A DNA stretch of 53,161 nt, from the NCBI GenBank assembly GCA_012744275.1, contig JAAYIE010000078.1:1-53161 (forward strand). Reading direction: 5' to 3'. This document shows positions 43,506 to 52,583 of this stretch, piece after piece. The notes beneath the pieces were generated by a model that saw only the letters and a program-made list of their open reading frames with translations, ran no database searches and was not told the origin of the DNA. How positions within the stretch are numbered: the stretch's first letter is position 1; each line of letters opens with the position of its first letter. Source of the DNA: Desulfobulbaceae bacterium. Lineage in GTDB: Bacteria; Desulfobacterota; Desulfobulbia; Desulfobulbales; Desulfobulbaceae. The position numbers and the translations under genes are program-made.

Positions 43506-44942
43506 ATGAAGGCAGTTTTTTTGCTCACCGAGGGCAAGGCCACTGTGCGCCTTGCCCTGCCGCTTTTGCTCGCCCATTTGTTACAAAGCTCCATGGGCCT
43601 GGTGGATACTATCATGGCCGGCCGTTACAGTGCAGTGGCCCTGGCCGGGGTGGGGGTAGGCAGCAGCCTTTTTTTCCCTAGTTTTGTGTTTTTATTGGGC
43701 CTGATGGTGGCCGTTACACCTTTGGTGGCCCAGGCCCATGGCGCGGGACTCCTTAGCCAGGTGCGTGGTATCGTACGGCAAGGCATGGTGCTGGGAATAC
43801 TGGTTGGTATTTTGCTTATGCTGCTCCTCAGGCAGAGCGCCTTTGTTTTAGACTGGATGGGGGTAACGCCCGACGTGGCGGAGGTAGCCGAAGCATATCT
43901 GAAGGCAGTGTCGTGGAGCATGCCCATTGTTGGCTGCTTTTATGCCCTGCGCGGCGGCAGTGATGGTCTTGCCCGCCCCCGCCTGAGCATGATAGCCGGA
44001 GCGTTTGGTCTTGCTTGTAACATTGTGTCCAACTATCTGCTCATTTATGGCCATTTTGGCCTGCCCGAACTGGGCGGTGTGGGCTGCGGCTATGCTACGA
44101 CCCTTTCTTTTTTCGTTATGGTGCTGGTGTTGTACAGGCTGCAAACGAGGGGGAAACTGCCTGCTGCGCTGAAGAACAGCAAAATCCACAGGGCATCTCC
44201 ACAAACACTACATCACAACGATGCCATTAGAGCGCAGAGTGGATTGGGCCAACTTTTTGGGCTGGGTTTACCCATAGGTCTGGCCCTTTTTGTTGAATGT
44301 TCAATCTTTTCTTTAATTGCTTTGTTCATTGCCCGTCTGGGTGCGGAGATTGTGGCAGCTCATCAGGTGGCACTCAATATCAGTTCGTACCTCTACATGC
44401 TGCCCTACAGTCTGGCATCGGCCCTGACTATCCGTGTTGGCTTTCATCTGGGCGGCCATCGTATTGCGGCCTTTCGTCAGGCGGTTATCAGTGGCCTAGT
44501 GTTGGCCACCATCAGCGCCCTGGCTACTGCTGCCTTTATTTTTATCTTTGCACCGGCCATAGCCGCTTTGTACAGTGAAGATACCAGGGTGACGACCCTG
44601 GCAGTGTCGCTCTTGTTTTTTGCCGCCATTTACCAACTGCCCGACAGCATACAAACCAACTGTGCCGGTATTCTTCGGGGTTGCAAGGACACCCGTGCTG
44701 CCATGTTCATCGTGACCCTGTCCTATTGGGGGCTGGGCCTGCCGCTTGGCTGGCTTTTGGGTATTCGTGAATTCGGCAACATTGCGCCTGGCCCGGCCGG
44801 ATTCTGGATCAGCCTTATCTGCGGGCTCACCTTGGCGGCGCTGCTGTTACTGCTGCGGGTGCGACAGGTGATGCGTTCGCTGGCTGCAACTGCAGATGCA
44901 GGCTGCCAGATGTCCCGCGGTACAATTTCAGCAGTTTTATGA
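43506..44942 (+). CDS. MATE-family multidrug exporter
   Basis: The 478-residue membrane protein has twelve hydrophobic segments in two MATE halves: LLLAHLLQSSMGLVDTIMAGRYS (residues about 21-43) in the first and GLPIGLALFVECSIFSLIALFIARLGAEIVAAHQVALN in two parts around 260-295 in the second. Such carriers exchange Na+ or H+ for cationic drugs or metabolites. The C-terminal tail beyond about 460 is short. It follows the KdnA-like gene by 71 bases, perhaps in one transcript. Confidence 0.9.
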   Translation: MKAVFLLTEGKATVRLALPLLLAHLLQSSMGLVDTIMAGRYSAVALAGVGVGSSLFFPSFVFLLGLMVAVTPLVAQAHGAGLLSQVRGIVRQGMVLGILVGILLMLLLRQSAFVLDWMGVTPDVAEVAEAYLKAVSWSMPIVGCFYALRGGSDGLARPRLSMIAGAFGLACNIVSNYLLIYGHFGLPELGGVGCGYATTLSFFVMVLVLYRLQTRGKLPAALKNSKIHRASPQTLHHNDAIRAQSGLGQLFGLGLPIGLALFVECSIFSLIALFIARLGAEIVAAHQVALNISSYLYMLPYSLASALTIRVGFHLGGHRIAAFRQAVISGLVLATISALATAAFIFIFAPAIAALYSEDTRVTTLAVSLLFFAAIYQLPDSIQTNCAGILRGCKDTRAAMFIVTLSYWGLGLPLGWLLGIREFGNIAPGPAGFWISLICGLTLAALLLLLRVRQVMRSLAATADAGCQMSRGTISAVL

Positions 44943-45072
44943 TGCCCTGCGCATGGTATTGTATTGTACCGATGTGCTATCGAGCAGCAGCTGCTACCGG
45001 AGAGCCATTGTACTGCTTGCCTTGTTTTTACGGCACTCTAGTACGATATTCTGAACGAAGAGAGGTGATAGA

Positions 45073-45813
45073 ATGAGCGCGCAAAAAAATACACAAAAAG
45101 TGGCGTTGGTAACTGGCGCTAACAAGGGTTTGGGTTTTGAGATTTGTCGGCAACTTGGTCACAATGGTTTTGTGGTTTTGCTTGGGGCACGTGATGAAAA
45201 ACGTGGGCAAGGGGCAGCAGCGGAACTGGTACAACAAGGTTTGGATGTACGTTTTCTCAAGATAGACATGGACAATCCCGCCACCTTTAACGCTGCCTGT
45301 GCGTACATCCGCCAGGAATTCGGCGGCCGTCTGGATGTGCTGGTCAATAATGCCGGTATTGCCATCGATTGGGGCTACAAGGCCGATTCGGTACCCATGG
45401 AAATGCTGCGCCAGACCTTTGAAACTAATTTCTTTGCACTCATCGATCTTACCCAGAAACTGCTGCCCTTTTTGTTGCGCAGCCCTGCCGGGCGCATTGT
45501 CAATCAGTCGAGCATACTGGGTTCCCTCAGCATGCACAGCGACCCGGACAGTGGCTTTGAGCAGTTGAAAGCCTTTGCCTATAATGCCAGCAAGAGTGCA
45601 CTTAATGCCTTTACCATTCACTTGGCTCAGGCTCTGTCCGGCACAGCAATAAAGGTGAATTCGGCCCATCCAGGCGATGTGCAGACCGATGCAAACAAAC
45701 ACGGACAAATAAGTGCGGAAGAAGGCGCAAAAACAGCAGTTGCCCTGGCCATGCTACCAGCAGATGGTGCAACCGGAGGCTATTTTTATTTGGACAAATC
45801 TCTGCCCTGGTAA
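45073..45813 (+). CDS. Short-chain dehydrogenase/reductase
   Basis: The 246-residue classical SDR has TGANKGLGFEICRQL (14-28) for the cofactor, DVLVNNAGIA (about 89-98), catalytic Ser in VNQSSILGS and YNASK (about 173-177) with Tyr and Lys. It resembles carbonyl-reductase-like SDRs. The GAGGTG-type ribosome site lies before ATG 45073. Substrate unknown. Confidence 0.9.
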   Translation: MSAQKNTQKVALVTGANKGLGFEICRQLGHNGFVVLLGARDEKRGQGAAAELVQQGLDVRFLKIDMDNPATFNAACAYIRQEFGGRLDVLVNNAGIAIDWGYKADSVPMEMLRQTFETNFFALIDLTQKLLPFLLRSPAGRIVNQSSILGSLSMHSDPDSGFEQLKAFAYNASKSALNAFTIHLAQALSGTAIKVNSAHPGDVQTDANKHGQISAEEGAKTAVALAMLPADGATGGYFYLDKSLPW

Positions 45814-46239
45814 TATCCCCCAAGCCGACTGGGGCCGATGCGATGTCATATGCCCTTGGCTTTTCTTTTTTCACCATCTTCTTCTTTATCTGTACCTCGC
45901 GGTTCTTTATTGTATTTCAGTCTGGCAGGCCAATTGCCTGCCTTTAAAGTTTAAAAAATATATTTTTATCGAAGGCGACTGCGTCTGAATATTTTTACTC
46001 AGAATTTTTTTCATAAAAGTGCCAAATCAGCCGCGGAGCCACGCTTCGCGGCTCTTTCATTATCTGCTACTCAACCGTCATTGCAATACTAGTCAACGGC
46101 TGCACTTGATTGATGCATCAAGACGTGTTATACGTTCTGCCTCCACTATGGAGAACAGCAATACGACACCGGGACTGATCATGGAGTTTGATCAGTATGT
46201 AGCCTCGGGGCGCTCAGCTACAGGTGATCTGCCCACCGG
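45814..46239. other. Intergenic region before the hydrolase gene
   Basis: About 425 bases, AT-rich around 45880-46015. A hairpin (46036-46054: GAGCCACG, CTT, CGCGGCTC with one mismatch) followed by TTT may end the SDR transcript. A 74-codon frame (46019-46243) has no family and no ribosome site; I do not call it a gene. Confidence 0.5.
46036..46057 (+). terminator. Possible terminator after the SDR gene
   Basis: GAGCCACG-CTT-CGCGGCTC with one A/C mismatch, followed by TTTC. It lies 220 bases after the stop, so its role is uncertain. Confidence 0.4.
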
Positions 46240-46794
46240 TTGACCGGCAACCGGCATATTCGGGTAGATTTCAAGATTAACCCTATCATTTGGAGTATTT
46301 GCTTTTCCAGCGCCCTGCCACGAGAGTCCTGGCCCGGCCCGGTGGCCCGACTCTTTGTACATAAAGCCGAGGAGGCGGATCAGTACGGTATGGAAACAAT
46401 GGGATTTGTCGAAGGTTTGCTTTGGCTCACCTTGAACATCTACCACGAAGCTCGCAGTGAGCCGGAAATCGGCAAACTGGCAGTTGCCCATGTGACCCTG
46501 AACAGAGCTATCGAAGAACAAAAAAGTATTGAGGAGGTTGTAACGGCCCCATATCAATTTTCCTGGACCTTTCAGAAAAACTCATACATCCCTGCCGAGC
46601 CCAATTCCCTGCAAGACAGCATGCAGGTTGCGCTCAAGGCACTGACCACAAAAGACTTTACCGGAGGTTCTACTTTTTATCACCGCACCGATGTGGATCC
46701 GAAATGGGCATCGCATAAAGCATTTATCGCCCAGTACGGTTCCCACAAATTTTATCGGCAGGCAGGCTCCTCTGCTGTGTCCATGCCGTTCTGA
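46240..46794 (+). CDS. SleB-type cell wall hydrolase
   Basis: The C-terminal 130 residues are a Hydrolase_2 (SleB) domain: LTLNIYHEARSEPEIGKLAVAHVTLNR with the catalytic Glu in YHEAR, VVTAPYQFSW, GGSTFYHR, WASHKAFI and GSHKFYRQ. The family are muralytic lytic transglycosylases. The start is open: TTG 46240 gives 184 residues, with a poorly conserved front; ATG 46390 (AGGAGG 15 bases before) gives just the domain, 134 residues. No signal peptide is visible in either, unusual for a wall hydrolase. Confidence 0.82.
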   Translation: MTGNRHIRVDFKINPIIWSICFSSALPRESWPGPVARLFVHKAEEADQYGMETMGFVEGLLWLTLNIYHEARSEPEIGKLAVAHVTLNRAIEEQKSIEEVVTAPYQFSWTFQKNSYIPAEPNSLQDSMQVALKALTTKDFTGGSTFYHRTDVDPKWASHKAFIAQYGSHKFYRQAGSSAVSMPF

Positions 46795-46833
46795 TATAGT
46801 TTCGTTTCACAAAACCCACTTTTAATAATCGCG

Positions 46834-46862
46834 TTGACAAATTTCTAACGCCAGCATATAGA
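46834..46862 (+). promoter_or_regulatory. Consensus sigma70 promoter of the thi operon
   Basis: TTGACA (46834-46839) and TATAGA (46857-46862) with exactly 17 bases between. Transcription should begin near 46869, right at the riboswitch 5' side. Confidence 0.85.
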
Positions 46863-46868
46863 GAAGCT

Positions 46869-46953
46869 ATCGCTAGGGGTGCAGTTGTCTGCTGAGAGGA
46901 GTCCTCCAACCCTATGAACCTGATCCGGGTAATACCGGCGAAGGGAAGCGGCG
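46869..46953 (+). ncRNA. TPP riboswitch (THI element)
   Basis: The conserved core is present in order: AGGGGTGC, CTGAGA, ACCC, GAACCTGATC, CGGGTAATACCGGCG and AAGGGA, closed by CGCT/AGCG. It binds thiamine diphosphate and lies 100 bases before thiS with a terminator between, so it works by transcription termination. Confidence 0.96.
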
Positions 46954-46985
46954 CTTCACAAGAAAACCCGAAACTATTTCGATTT

Positions 46986-47028
46986 TCCGCCGCTTGCCCG
47001 TAAGGACAGGCGGCTTTTTTTATTGTTT
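46986..47028 (+). terminator. Riboswitch-controlled terminator
   Basis: GCCGCTTGCC pairs with GGACAGGCGGC (46989-47014, with small bulges) and TTTTTTTATT follows. It is the off-switch formed when TPP is bound. Confidence 0.88.
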
Positions 47029-47054
47029 TTTTGGTGCTGGACACAGGAGGCACG

Positions 47055-47252
47055 ATGCACCTTATATTGAATGGCAATACGGAAGAGTGCGCCTGCACCA
47101 CGCTGGCTGAACTGATTGATCACAAAGGCCTGCACAAGGAGGCCCTGATAGTGGAATTGAACGGGGCGATCATCAAACAGGAGCAGTGGCCAGCGACAAC
47201 ACTGCAAGATGGTGACCAGTTGGAATTGCTCAACTTTGTTGGCGGAGGCTGA
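47055..47252 (+). CDS. thiS: ThiS, sulfur carrier protein
   Basis: The 65-residue ubiquitin-like protein ends in Gly-Gly (LLNFVGGG), the site that becomes a thiocarboxylate to supply sulfur for the thiazole. Start ATG 47055 ([11 protein letters not shown]) has AGGAGG 4 bases before it. thiG follows after 4 bases. Confidence 0.95.
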   Translation: MHLILNGNTEECACTTLAELIDHKGLHKEALIVELNGAIIKQEQWPATTLQDGDQLELLNFVGGG

Positions 47253-47256
47253 TACG

Positions 47257-48027
47257 ATGCAAGAGGATGCTTTGCAACTAGGCGACAAATACTTTACCAG
47301 CCGGCTTTTCACCGGTACCGGTAAGTTCGGCAGCCACAAACAGATACCGGCAATGCTGGATGCAAGTGGCTCACAGATGATTACTATGGCGCTGCGCCGC
47401 ATCGACAGTCATACACCAACGGAAAATATTCTGGAGTATATCCCCAGGAATGTGGTCCTGCTGCCTAACACCTCCGGCGCGCGCACAGCTGAAGAAGCGG
47501 CACGTATCGCCCGTATTGCCAGGGAAGCGGGTTGTGGTGATTTCATCAAGATTGAAATCATCACCGACATGAAATACCTGATGCCGGACAACTTTGAGAC
47601 CCTGCGTGCCACAGAAATTCTGGCCAGGGAAGGCTTTGTGGTGCTGCCCTATGTGCTGCCGGATTTACCTTTGGCCAGGCGGCTGGAATCTGCCGGAGCC
47701 GCAGCGGTGATGCCCCTGGGTGCGCCCATTGGTACCAACCGGGGCCTGGAAACAAAATCATTGATTGCCCTGCTGATCGAAAATTGCACAGTTCCCGTGG
47801 TGGTGGATGCGGGCATTGGCCGTCCTTCCCATGCGGCGGCGGCCATGGAAATGGGGGCTGATGCCGTGCTGGTCAATACCGCCATTGCCACGGCCCAGGA
47901 TCCGGCGGCCATGGGCAGGGCCTTTGCCCTGGCAGTACAGGCTGGCCGCATGGCCTATTTGGCTAAAATGGCGGAAGAATCGGCCGTGGCCCAGGCCTCG
48001 TCCCCGTTAACAGGTTTTCTTCATTAA
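47257..48027 (+). CDS. thiG: ThiG, thiazole synthase
   Basis: ThiG builds the thiazole from deoxyxylulose phosphate, dehydroglycine and ThiS thiocarboxylate. The 256-residue barrel shows [16 protein letters not shown] (11-26), [27 protein letters not shown] (with the imine-forming Lys), and [22 protein letters not shown] in the phosphate site. Start ATG 47257 follows GGCGGAGG. Usual length. Confidence 0.96.
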   Translation: MQEDALQLGDKYFTSRLFTGTGKFGSHKQIPAMLDASGSQMITMALRRIDSHTPTENILEYIPRNVVLLPNTSGARTAEEAARIARIAREAGCGDFIKIEIITDMKYLMPDNFETLRATEILAREGFVVLPYVLPDLPLARRLESAGAAAVMPLGAPIGTNRGLETKSLIALLIENCTVPVVVDAGIGRPSHAAAAMEMGADAVLVNTAIATAQDPAAMGRAFALAVQAGRMAYLAKMAEESAVAQASSPLTGFLH

Positions 48028-48036
48028 ACCTGTTTT

Positions 48037-48069
48037 ACCTGTACAGGTGTGGTGGCAAAATACCACACC
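48037..48069 (+). repeat. Overlapping hairpins between thiG and thiH
   Basis: ACCTGTACAGGT (48037-48048) is a perfect palindrome, overlapping GGTGTGGT (48046-48053)/ACCACACC (48062-48069). The two structures compete; they may tune mRNA processing or thiH translation. No T run follows. Confidence 0.6.
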
Positions 48070-48092
48070 AAGACATTGCCACAGGAGTGCAT

Positions 48093-49199
48093 ATGTCATT
48101 TTTTACCACCGTTGAGCAGTATCAAAACTTTTCCTTTACCGATTTTTTCGCTCGTACGACCGATGCCCAGGTTGAGCGGGCTCTGAGCAAAGACCAGCTT
48201 AGCACCGCTGATTTTCTTACCCTGCTCAGCCCGGCTGCAGCGGAACATCTTGAGGCCATGGCGCAAAAGGCGCACCGATTGACCGTGCAGTATTTTGGCC
48301 GCACCATCCAGCTCTTCATACCGCTCTATGTTTCCAATTTTTGCGCCAACCAGTGCGTATACTGCGGCTTTAACCGTAAAAATAATATTGTTCGCCGCAA
48401 ACTGACCCTGGAGGAAATTGAACGCGAGGCCCAAGCCATTGCGAGCAGCGGTATGCAGCACATCCTCTTTCTCACCGGCGAGGCGCAACAACTCACCCCC
48501 ATGGACTATATGCTGGACGTGGCCCGTTGCCTCAAACGCTATTTTGCCTCGGTGGCCATTGAGGTGTATCCATTGGAAGTGGAGGAATACCGGCAACTAC
48601 AGGAAGCCGGGGTAGACAGCATGACCCTGTTTCAGGAGTGCTACGATCAAGAGGTGTATCGCCGAGTGCATCAGGCCGGGAAAAAAATGGACTATCATTT
48701 CCGCCTCAATGCGCCGGAACGGGCCGCCAGGGCCGGACTGCGCTCTGTCAATATTGGTGCGCTTCTGGGTTTGGCCGAGCCGCGTAGTGAATTTTTTTTG
48801 ACCGGTCTTCATGCCCGCTACCTGGAAGATACTTTTCTTGACACTGAGGTGGCGGTTTCCCTGCCGCGTTTCAATGAGTGCGAAAGCGATTATAAACCTG
48901 ATTTTCTGGTGGATGACCGCACCTTTGTGCAATTTTTGACTGCGCTGCGTATCTTTCTGCCCAGGGTGGGGATCACGGTGTCTACCCGTGAAAATGCAGC
49001 CTTTCGCGACCGGCTCCTGCCCCTGGGTGTGACCAGATATTCTGCAGGTTCCCACACCGGGGTGGGCGGTTATGCCCGGGCCGAGGAAGAATCCACCCCG
49101 CAGTTTGAAATAACCGATAACCGCGGCGTAGCCGAGGTGGCGGCCGCCATCGGCGCCCATGGCTACCAGGCAGTGTACAAAGATTGGGACGCGATCTGA
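48093..49199 (+). CDS. thiH: ThiH, tyrosine lyase (radical SAM)
   Basis: ThiH cleaves tyrosine with SAM to make dehydroglycine for the thiazole, the anaerobic route. The 368-residue protein has the Fe-S motif CANQCVYC (Cys84, 88, 91), the BATS-type C-terminal part and VSLPRFNECESDY. Start ATG 48093 has AGGAG 5 bases before it (a GTG at 48087 is also in frame). Its stop overlaps thiF (TGATG). Confidence 0.96.
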   Translation: MSFFTTVEQYQNFSFTDFFARTTDAQVERALSKDQLSTADFLTLLSPAAAEHLEAMAQKAHRLTVQYFGRTIQLFIPLYVSNFCANQCVYCGFNRKNNIVRRKLTLEEIEREAQAIASSGMQHILFLTGEAQQLTPMDYMLDVARCLKRYFASVAIEVYPLEVEEYRQLQEAGVDSMTLFQECYDQEVYRRVHQAGKKMDYHFRLNAPERAARAGLRSVNIGALLGLAEPRSEFFLTGLHARYLEDTFLDTEVAVSLPRFNECESDYKPDFLVDDRTFVQFLTALRIFLPRVGITVSTRENAAFRDRLLPLGVTRYSAGSHTGVGGYARAEEESTPQFEITDNRGVAEVAAAIGAHGYQAVYKDWDAI

Positions 49200-49738
49200 T
49201 GCGGGTGGGTTTTGCCGGAGTTGGTGGCATTGGTTCCAACGTGGCCTGGATGCTGGTGCGCAGCGGCCTACAGGAACTGGTTCTGGTTGATTTTGACCGG
49301 GTTGAAGCAGGCAACCTGAACCGGCAGTTTTATTTTGCCGATCAAGTCGGTCAGTTCAAGGTGGAGGCACTCGCCCACAACCTGAGTCGGATCAAGCCGC
49401 AGTTGGCTATTCGTATCGAGAAGGAACGGCTGCACAGCGGTAATAGCGCCCTGCTTTTCAGCGATTGCGATGTGGTGGTAGAGGGGCTGGATGGGCGAGA
49501 GGATAAAAAAATGCTGCTGGAATCCTTGAATCACGGGCAACAGGTGATCTCGGCCTGCGGTATTGCGGGTGCAGCCTTAGACGGTATCCTGGTGCGGCGT
49601 ATTGGTCATTGCCAGGTGGTTGGCGATTTCAGCAGCGACTGCGCCCATGCCCCGCTTTTTGCCCACAAGGTCAGCGCAGTGGCCGCCCACATGGCAGCCC
49701 TTGTGATGAAGGAGGCAGGAAAACGTCATGAGCCATAA
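49199..49738 (+). CDS. thiF: ThiF family 2, ThiS adenylyltransferase
   Basis: ThiF activates the ThiS C terminus with ATP. The 179-residue protein is the short form (family 2): GFAGVGGIGSNVAW (4-17), LVDFDRVEAGNLNRQFYF with the Arg/Asn/Asp set, and ending after the Rossmann domain. The Cys-rich zinc part of E. coli ThiF is absent. Its start overlaps the thiH stop by a base and its end overlaps thiE by 11 bases. Confidence 0.92.
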   Translation: MRVGFAGVGGIGSNVAWMLVRSGLQELVLVDFDRVEAGNLNRQFYFADQVGQFKVEALAHNLSRIKPQLAIRIEKERLHSGNSALLFSDCDVVVEGLDGREDKKMLLESLNHGQQVISACGIAGAALDGILVRRIGHCQVVGDFSSDCAHAPLFAHKVSAVAAHMAALVMKEAGKRHEP

Positions 49739-50384
49739 GACACAAAATAAATCGCAGTTGCCAGACGGTGTGTATGGCATTACCGCAGAAAAATTTTCCC
49801 AGGGCCGCTCCAATATTGAGGTGGTACAGGAGATGATTGCAGGCGGAATCCGCATCATTCAGTACCGGGAAAAACGGCCGCCCAAGAGCTTTGCCGCTAT
49901 GCTTGAGGAGTGTCGTGCCATCCGTGATCTCACCCGCGAGGCCGGGGTACTTTTCATCATTAACGACTATCCTGCGCTGGCGCTTTTAGTGGATGCAGAT
50001 GGTGTGCACGTGGGACAGGATGATTTGCCGGTGGCAGCAGTGCGCGAGCTTGTTGGTCCGAACAAGATCATTGGTCTGTCTACCCATGCGCCGGAAGAGG
50101 CCAGGGCTGCCGTTGCCGCCGGTGCTGATTACATAGGCGTGGGCCCTGTTTTCAGCACGCAAACCAAGGACGATGTCTGCGACCCGGTGGGTCTTACCTA
50201 TATCGACTATGTTAAGCAACACTGCCCTATACCGTTTACTGTACTGGGCGGCATCAAGGAGCATAATCTGGCCCAGGTGATTGCCCGCGGCGCCAAATCT
50301 GCCTGCCTGGTCACCGAGATCGTGGAGGCGGATAATATTCGCAGCAAGGTGCAGCGTCTGCAGGCCATGTTCCCAAAACTTTGA
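49728..50384 (+). CDS. thiE: ThiE, thiamine phosphate synthase
   Basis: ThiE couples the thiazole phosphate and HMP diphosphate. The 218-residue TIM barrel shows IIQYREKRPPKSF (about 43-55), FIINDYPALAL, DGVHVGQDDLPV, GVGPVFSTQTKDD and VLGGIKEHNL. It overlaps thiF at the start, with AGGAGG about 12 bases before ATG 49728. thiC follows after 39 bases. Confidence 0.96.
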   Translation: MSHKTQNKSQLPDGVYGITAEKFSQGRSNIEVVQEMIAGGIRIIQYREKRPPKSFAAMLEECRAIRDLTREAGVLFIINDYPALALLVDADGVHVGQDDLPVAAVRELVGPNKIIGLSTHAPEEARAAVAAGADYIGVGPVFSTQTKDDVCDPVGLTYIDYVKQHCPIPFTVLGGIKEHNLAQVIARGAKSACLVTEIVEADNIRSKVQRLQAMFPKL

Positions 50385-50423
50385 ATTGTCCATCTTTGAT
50401 TCCCCTTTGGGAAGGAGGTTTTC

Positions 50424-51731
50424 ATGACCAGGCCCACACAAATGACCCAAATGGCTGCAGCCAGAAAAGGCAATCTTACCAAGGCAATGCAGGAGGTGCT
50501 GGCCACTGAACGCATCAGTGAAGAGGATCTGCTGGCCGGGGTTGCAAGCGGAAAAATCGCAATTCCAGCCAACCATCGGCATTTCAGCCTGATCGGCGGC
50601 GGGGTTGGCGCAGGCCTGCGCACCAAGGTGAACGTGAACCTGGGAGTATCGGAAGACTGCTGCAATGTTGAGGCCGAACTGAACAAGGTGCGGCGTGCCA
50701 TTGAACTGAAAACCGATGCTATCATGGACTTGAGCACCTTTGGCAACACCCGGCTTTTCAGACAGCGCGCTGTGGAATTGAGTCCGGTGATGATCGGCAC
50801 CGTGCCGGTCTACGATGCGGTGGCCCGCTACGGTAAGGAAGTAGGCAAAATTACAGTGGACGATTTTTTTGACGTGGTGCGGATGCACGCAGAAGACGGG
50901 GTGGATTTCATGACCATCCACGCCGGTCTCACCCAGATGGCGGTGCAGCGTTTGCGCCTAAATCCGCGTTTGACTCATGTGGTCAGTCGTGGCGGTTCGC
51001 TTTTGCTGGACTGGATGCACAGCAATGACAAGGAAAACCCGTTCTTCGAACATTTCGACCGGCTGCTTGAGCTCTGCCGCGAGTATGACGTCACCCTGAG
51101 CCTGGGTGATGGTCTGCGACCAGGCAGTTTGCACGATGCCACCGACGCGGCCCAGATTCAGGAACTGCTTATCCTAGGCGAGTTGACCAAGCGCTGTTGG
51201 GCTGCGGATGTGCAAGTGATGATCGAGGGTCCCGGCCATGTCCCCTTAAACGAGGTGGTGGCCAACATGCAGCTGGAGAAAAAGCTCTGTCACGGCGCGC
51301 CCTTTTATGTGCTGGGCCCTATTGTTACGGATGTGGCGCCCGGCTACGACCACATTACCTCGGCCATTGGCGGCGCCTTGGCGGCAGCCTCTGGCGCTGA
51401 CTTTCTCTGCTATGTTACCCCGGCGGAACACCTGCGTCTGCCCGATACCCAAGACATGAAAGATGGCATTATTGCAGCCCGCATAGCGGCCCATGCTGCA
51501 GACATAGCCAAGGGTATTCCCGGCGCTCTTGATTGGGATAACGCCATGAGCGCCGCTCGTAAAGACCTCGACTGGACGCGCATGTTTGAGCTGGCAATGG
51601 ATCCTGAAAAGGCCAGGGAGTACCGGGCCTCGTCTCAACCCATTGATGAGGAGGTCTGCACCATGTGTGGTGATCTGTGCGCAGTCAAACGCAGTCGCCG
51701 TATCCTGGAAGAGCAGGAAGCTGAATCCTGA
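50424..51731 (+). CDS. thiC: ThiC, HMP phosphate synthase (radical SAM)
   Basis: ThiC makes the pyrimidine (HMP-P) from aminoimidazole ribotide in a radical reaction. The 435-residue short form (E. coli about 630) has [12 protein letters not shown] (about 68-79), [28 protein letters not shown] and the cluster Cys CTMCGDLC near the C terminus. GGAAGGAGG precedes the ATG. It closes the thi operon and is followed by a terminator. Confidence 0.96.
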   Translation: MTRPTQMTQMAAARKGNLTKAMQEVLATERISEEDLLAGVASGKIAIPANHRHFSLIGGGVGAGLRTKVNVNLGVSEDCCNVEAELNKVRRAIELKTDAIMDLSTFGNTRLFRQRAVELSPVMIGTVPVYDAVARYGKEVGKITVDDFFDVVRMHAEDGVDFMTIHAGLTQMAVQRLRLNPRLTHVVSRGGSLLLDWMHSNDKENPFFEHFDRLLELCREYDVTLSLGDGLRPGSLHDATDAAQIQELLILGELTKRCWAADVQVMIEGPGHVPLNEVVANMQLEKKLCHGAPFYVLGPIVTDVAPGYDHITSAIGGALAAASGADFLCYVTPAEHLRLPDTQDMKDGIIAARIAAHAADIAKGIPGALDWDNAMSAARKDLDWTRMFELAMDPEKAREYRASSQPIDEEVCTMCGDLCAVKRSRRILEEQEAES

Positions 51732-51749
51732 AAATACAATACAACCACT

Positions 51750-51782
51750 AAAAAAGGCGGCCATGTTGTGGCCGCCTTTTTT
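51750..51782. terminator. Two-way terminator after thiC
   Basis: AAAAAAGGCGGCCA, then a short loop, then TGGCCGCCTTTTTT: a long stem with A's on one side and T's on the other, so it works for both thiC (+) and the PstS-like gene (-). Confidence 0.93.
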
Positions 51783-51806
51783 GTATCAGCGATAATGAGT
51801 GCCCGG

Positions 51807-52583
51807 TTACTGCTTGATATATTCTTTTCCTTCCTTCTGAATAAAACTAATCAGCTTGCTTACCGCAGGCGATGGCACGCCCTTTGTGATCAGGGTGACA
51901 ATGCGCATACCGCCGCTGTAGCGGATGGGCTGGATGCTGTCATCCAGCAGTGCTGCCGAGCTGAAACCAATTGATCCGGGTGTTACCAGAATCTTGGCTT
52001 TGATTTCAGGGTAGCGCTCCCCTTTCAGCGCGTTGGCACTGTATTCCTTATCCTCCATAATCGCTTTTTTAAATTGTGCCATGGATCCTGGAATCTTGCT
52101 GCCGACTACTACCGTTATAGGAAGATTGGGGCCTCCTACTGCAGACCAGTTGGTGATTTCACCGGCAAAAATACTTCTTAGTTGATCCGTGTTCAGTACA
52201 GAAAGGCCAACATCCCTACTGGTAATTATTTTGGTACCCGCATCCATCATGCCTACCATTTGGGGGTACATTTCTCTACGATTGGCTGTTGTTCCTCCCT
52301 CCTCCTCCACAGAAGCAATAATTTCACTGAAACTAAGACCATAGATGGCTGCATCGACTTGGCCGGCAGTCGCTTGTTGCCAGCCCTGTGCCGGGGTGGA
52401 GGTGCTGATGTTAAGGGTGATACCGGATGACTTGGCAAAGGCATCTTTGATCGGACCCAGGATACTTTCAGTAACCGTGGCACCACTCGTTACCTTCAGG
52501 GTTTCAGCCTGTACAGGAATAGCCAGGCTGAGAAAGAGGGTAGCGACCAGGGCCAAAGAGCTCATTTTGATATTCTTGTTCAT
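51807..52583 (-). CDS. PstS-like phosphate-binding protein
   Basis: The 258-residue protein has a signal peptide (about 1-26, IPVQAET) and a PBP-like fold (about 27-258): LKVTSGATVTESILGPI, then STPAQGWQQATAGQVDAAIYG, VLNTDQLRSIFAGEITNWSAVGG, and TPGSIGFSS. NTDQLRSIFAGEITNW is the PstS signature. It could bind phosphate or another oxyanion. Start ATG 52583 follows GAAGGA; the frame extends to 52679 in unlikely sequence. No pstCAB is in the window. It is transcribed towards the thi terminator. Confidence 0.85.
   Translation of the reverse strand: MNKNIKMSSLALVATLFLSLAIPVQAETLKVTSGATVTESILGPIKDAFAKSSGITLNISTSTPAQGWQQATAGQVDAAIYGLSFSEIIASVEEEGGTTANRREMYPQMVGMMDAGTKIITSRDVGLSVLNTDQLRSIFAGEITNWSAVGGPNLPITVVVGSKIPGSMAQFKKAIMEDKEYSANALKGERYPEIKAKILVTPGSIGFSSAALLDDSIQPIRYSGGMRIVTLITKGVPSPAVSKLISFIQKEGKEYIKQ

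Noticed and set aside
46019-46243. 74-codon frame before the hydrolase gene
   Set aside because: No ribosome site or family match; it contains a hairpin near its start.
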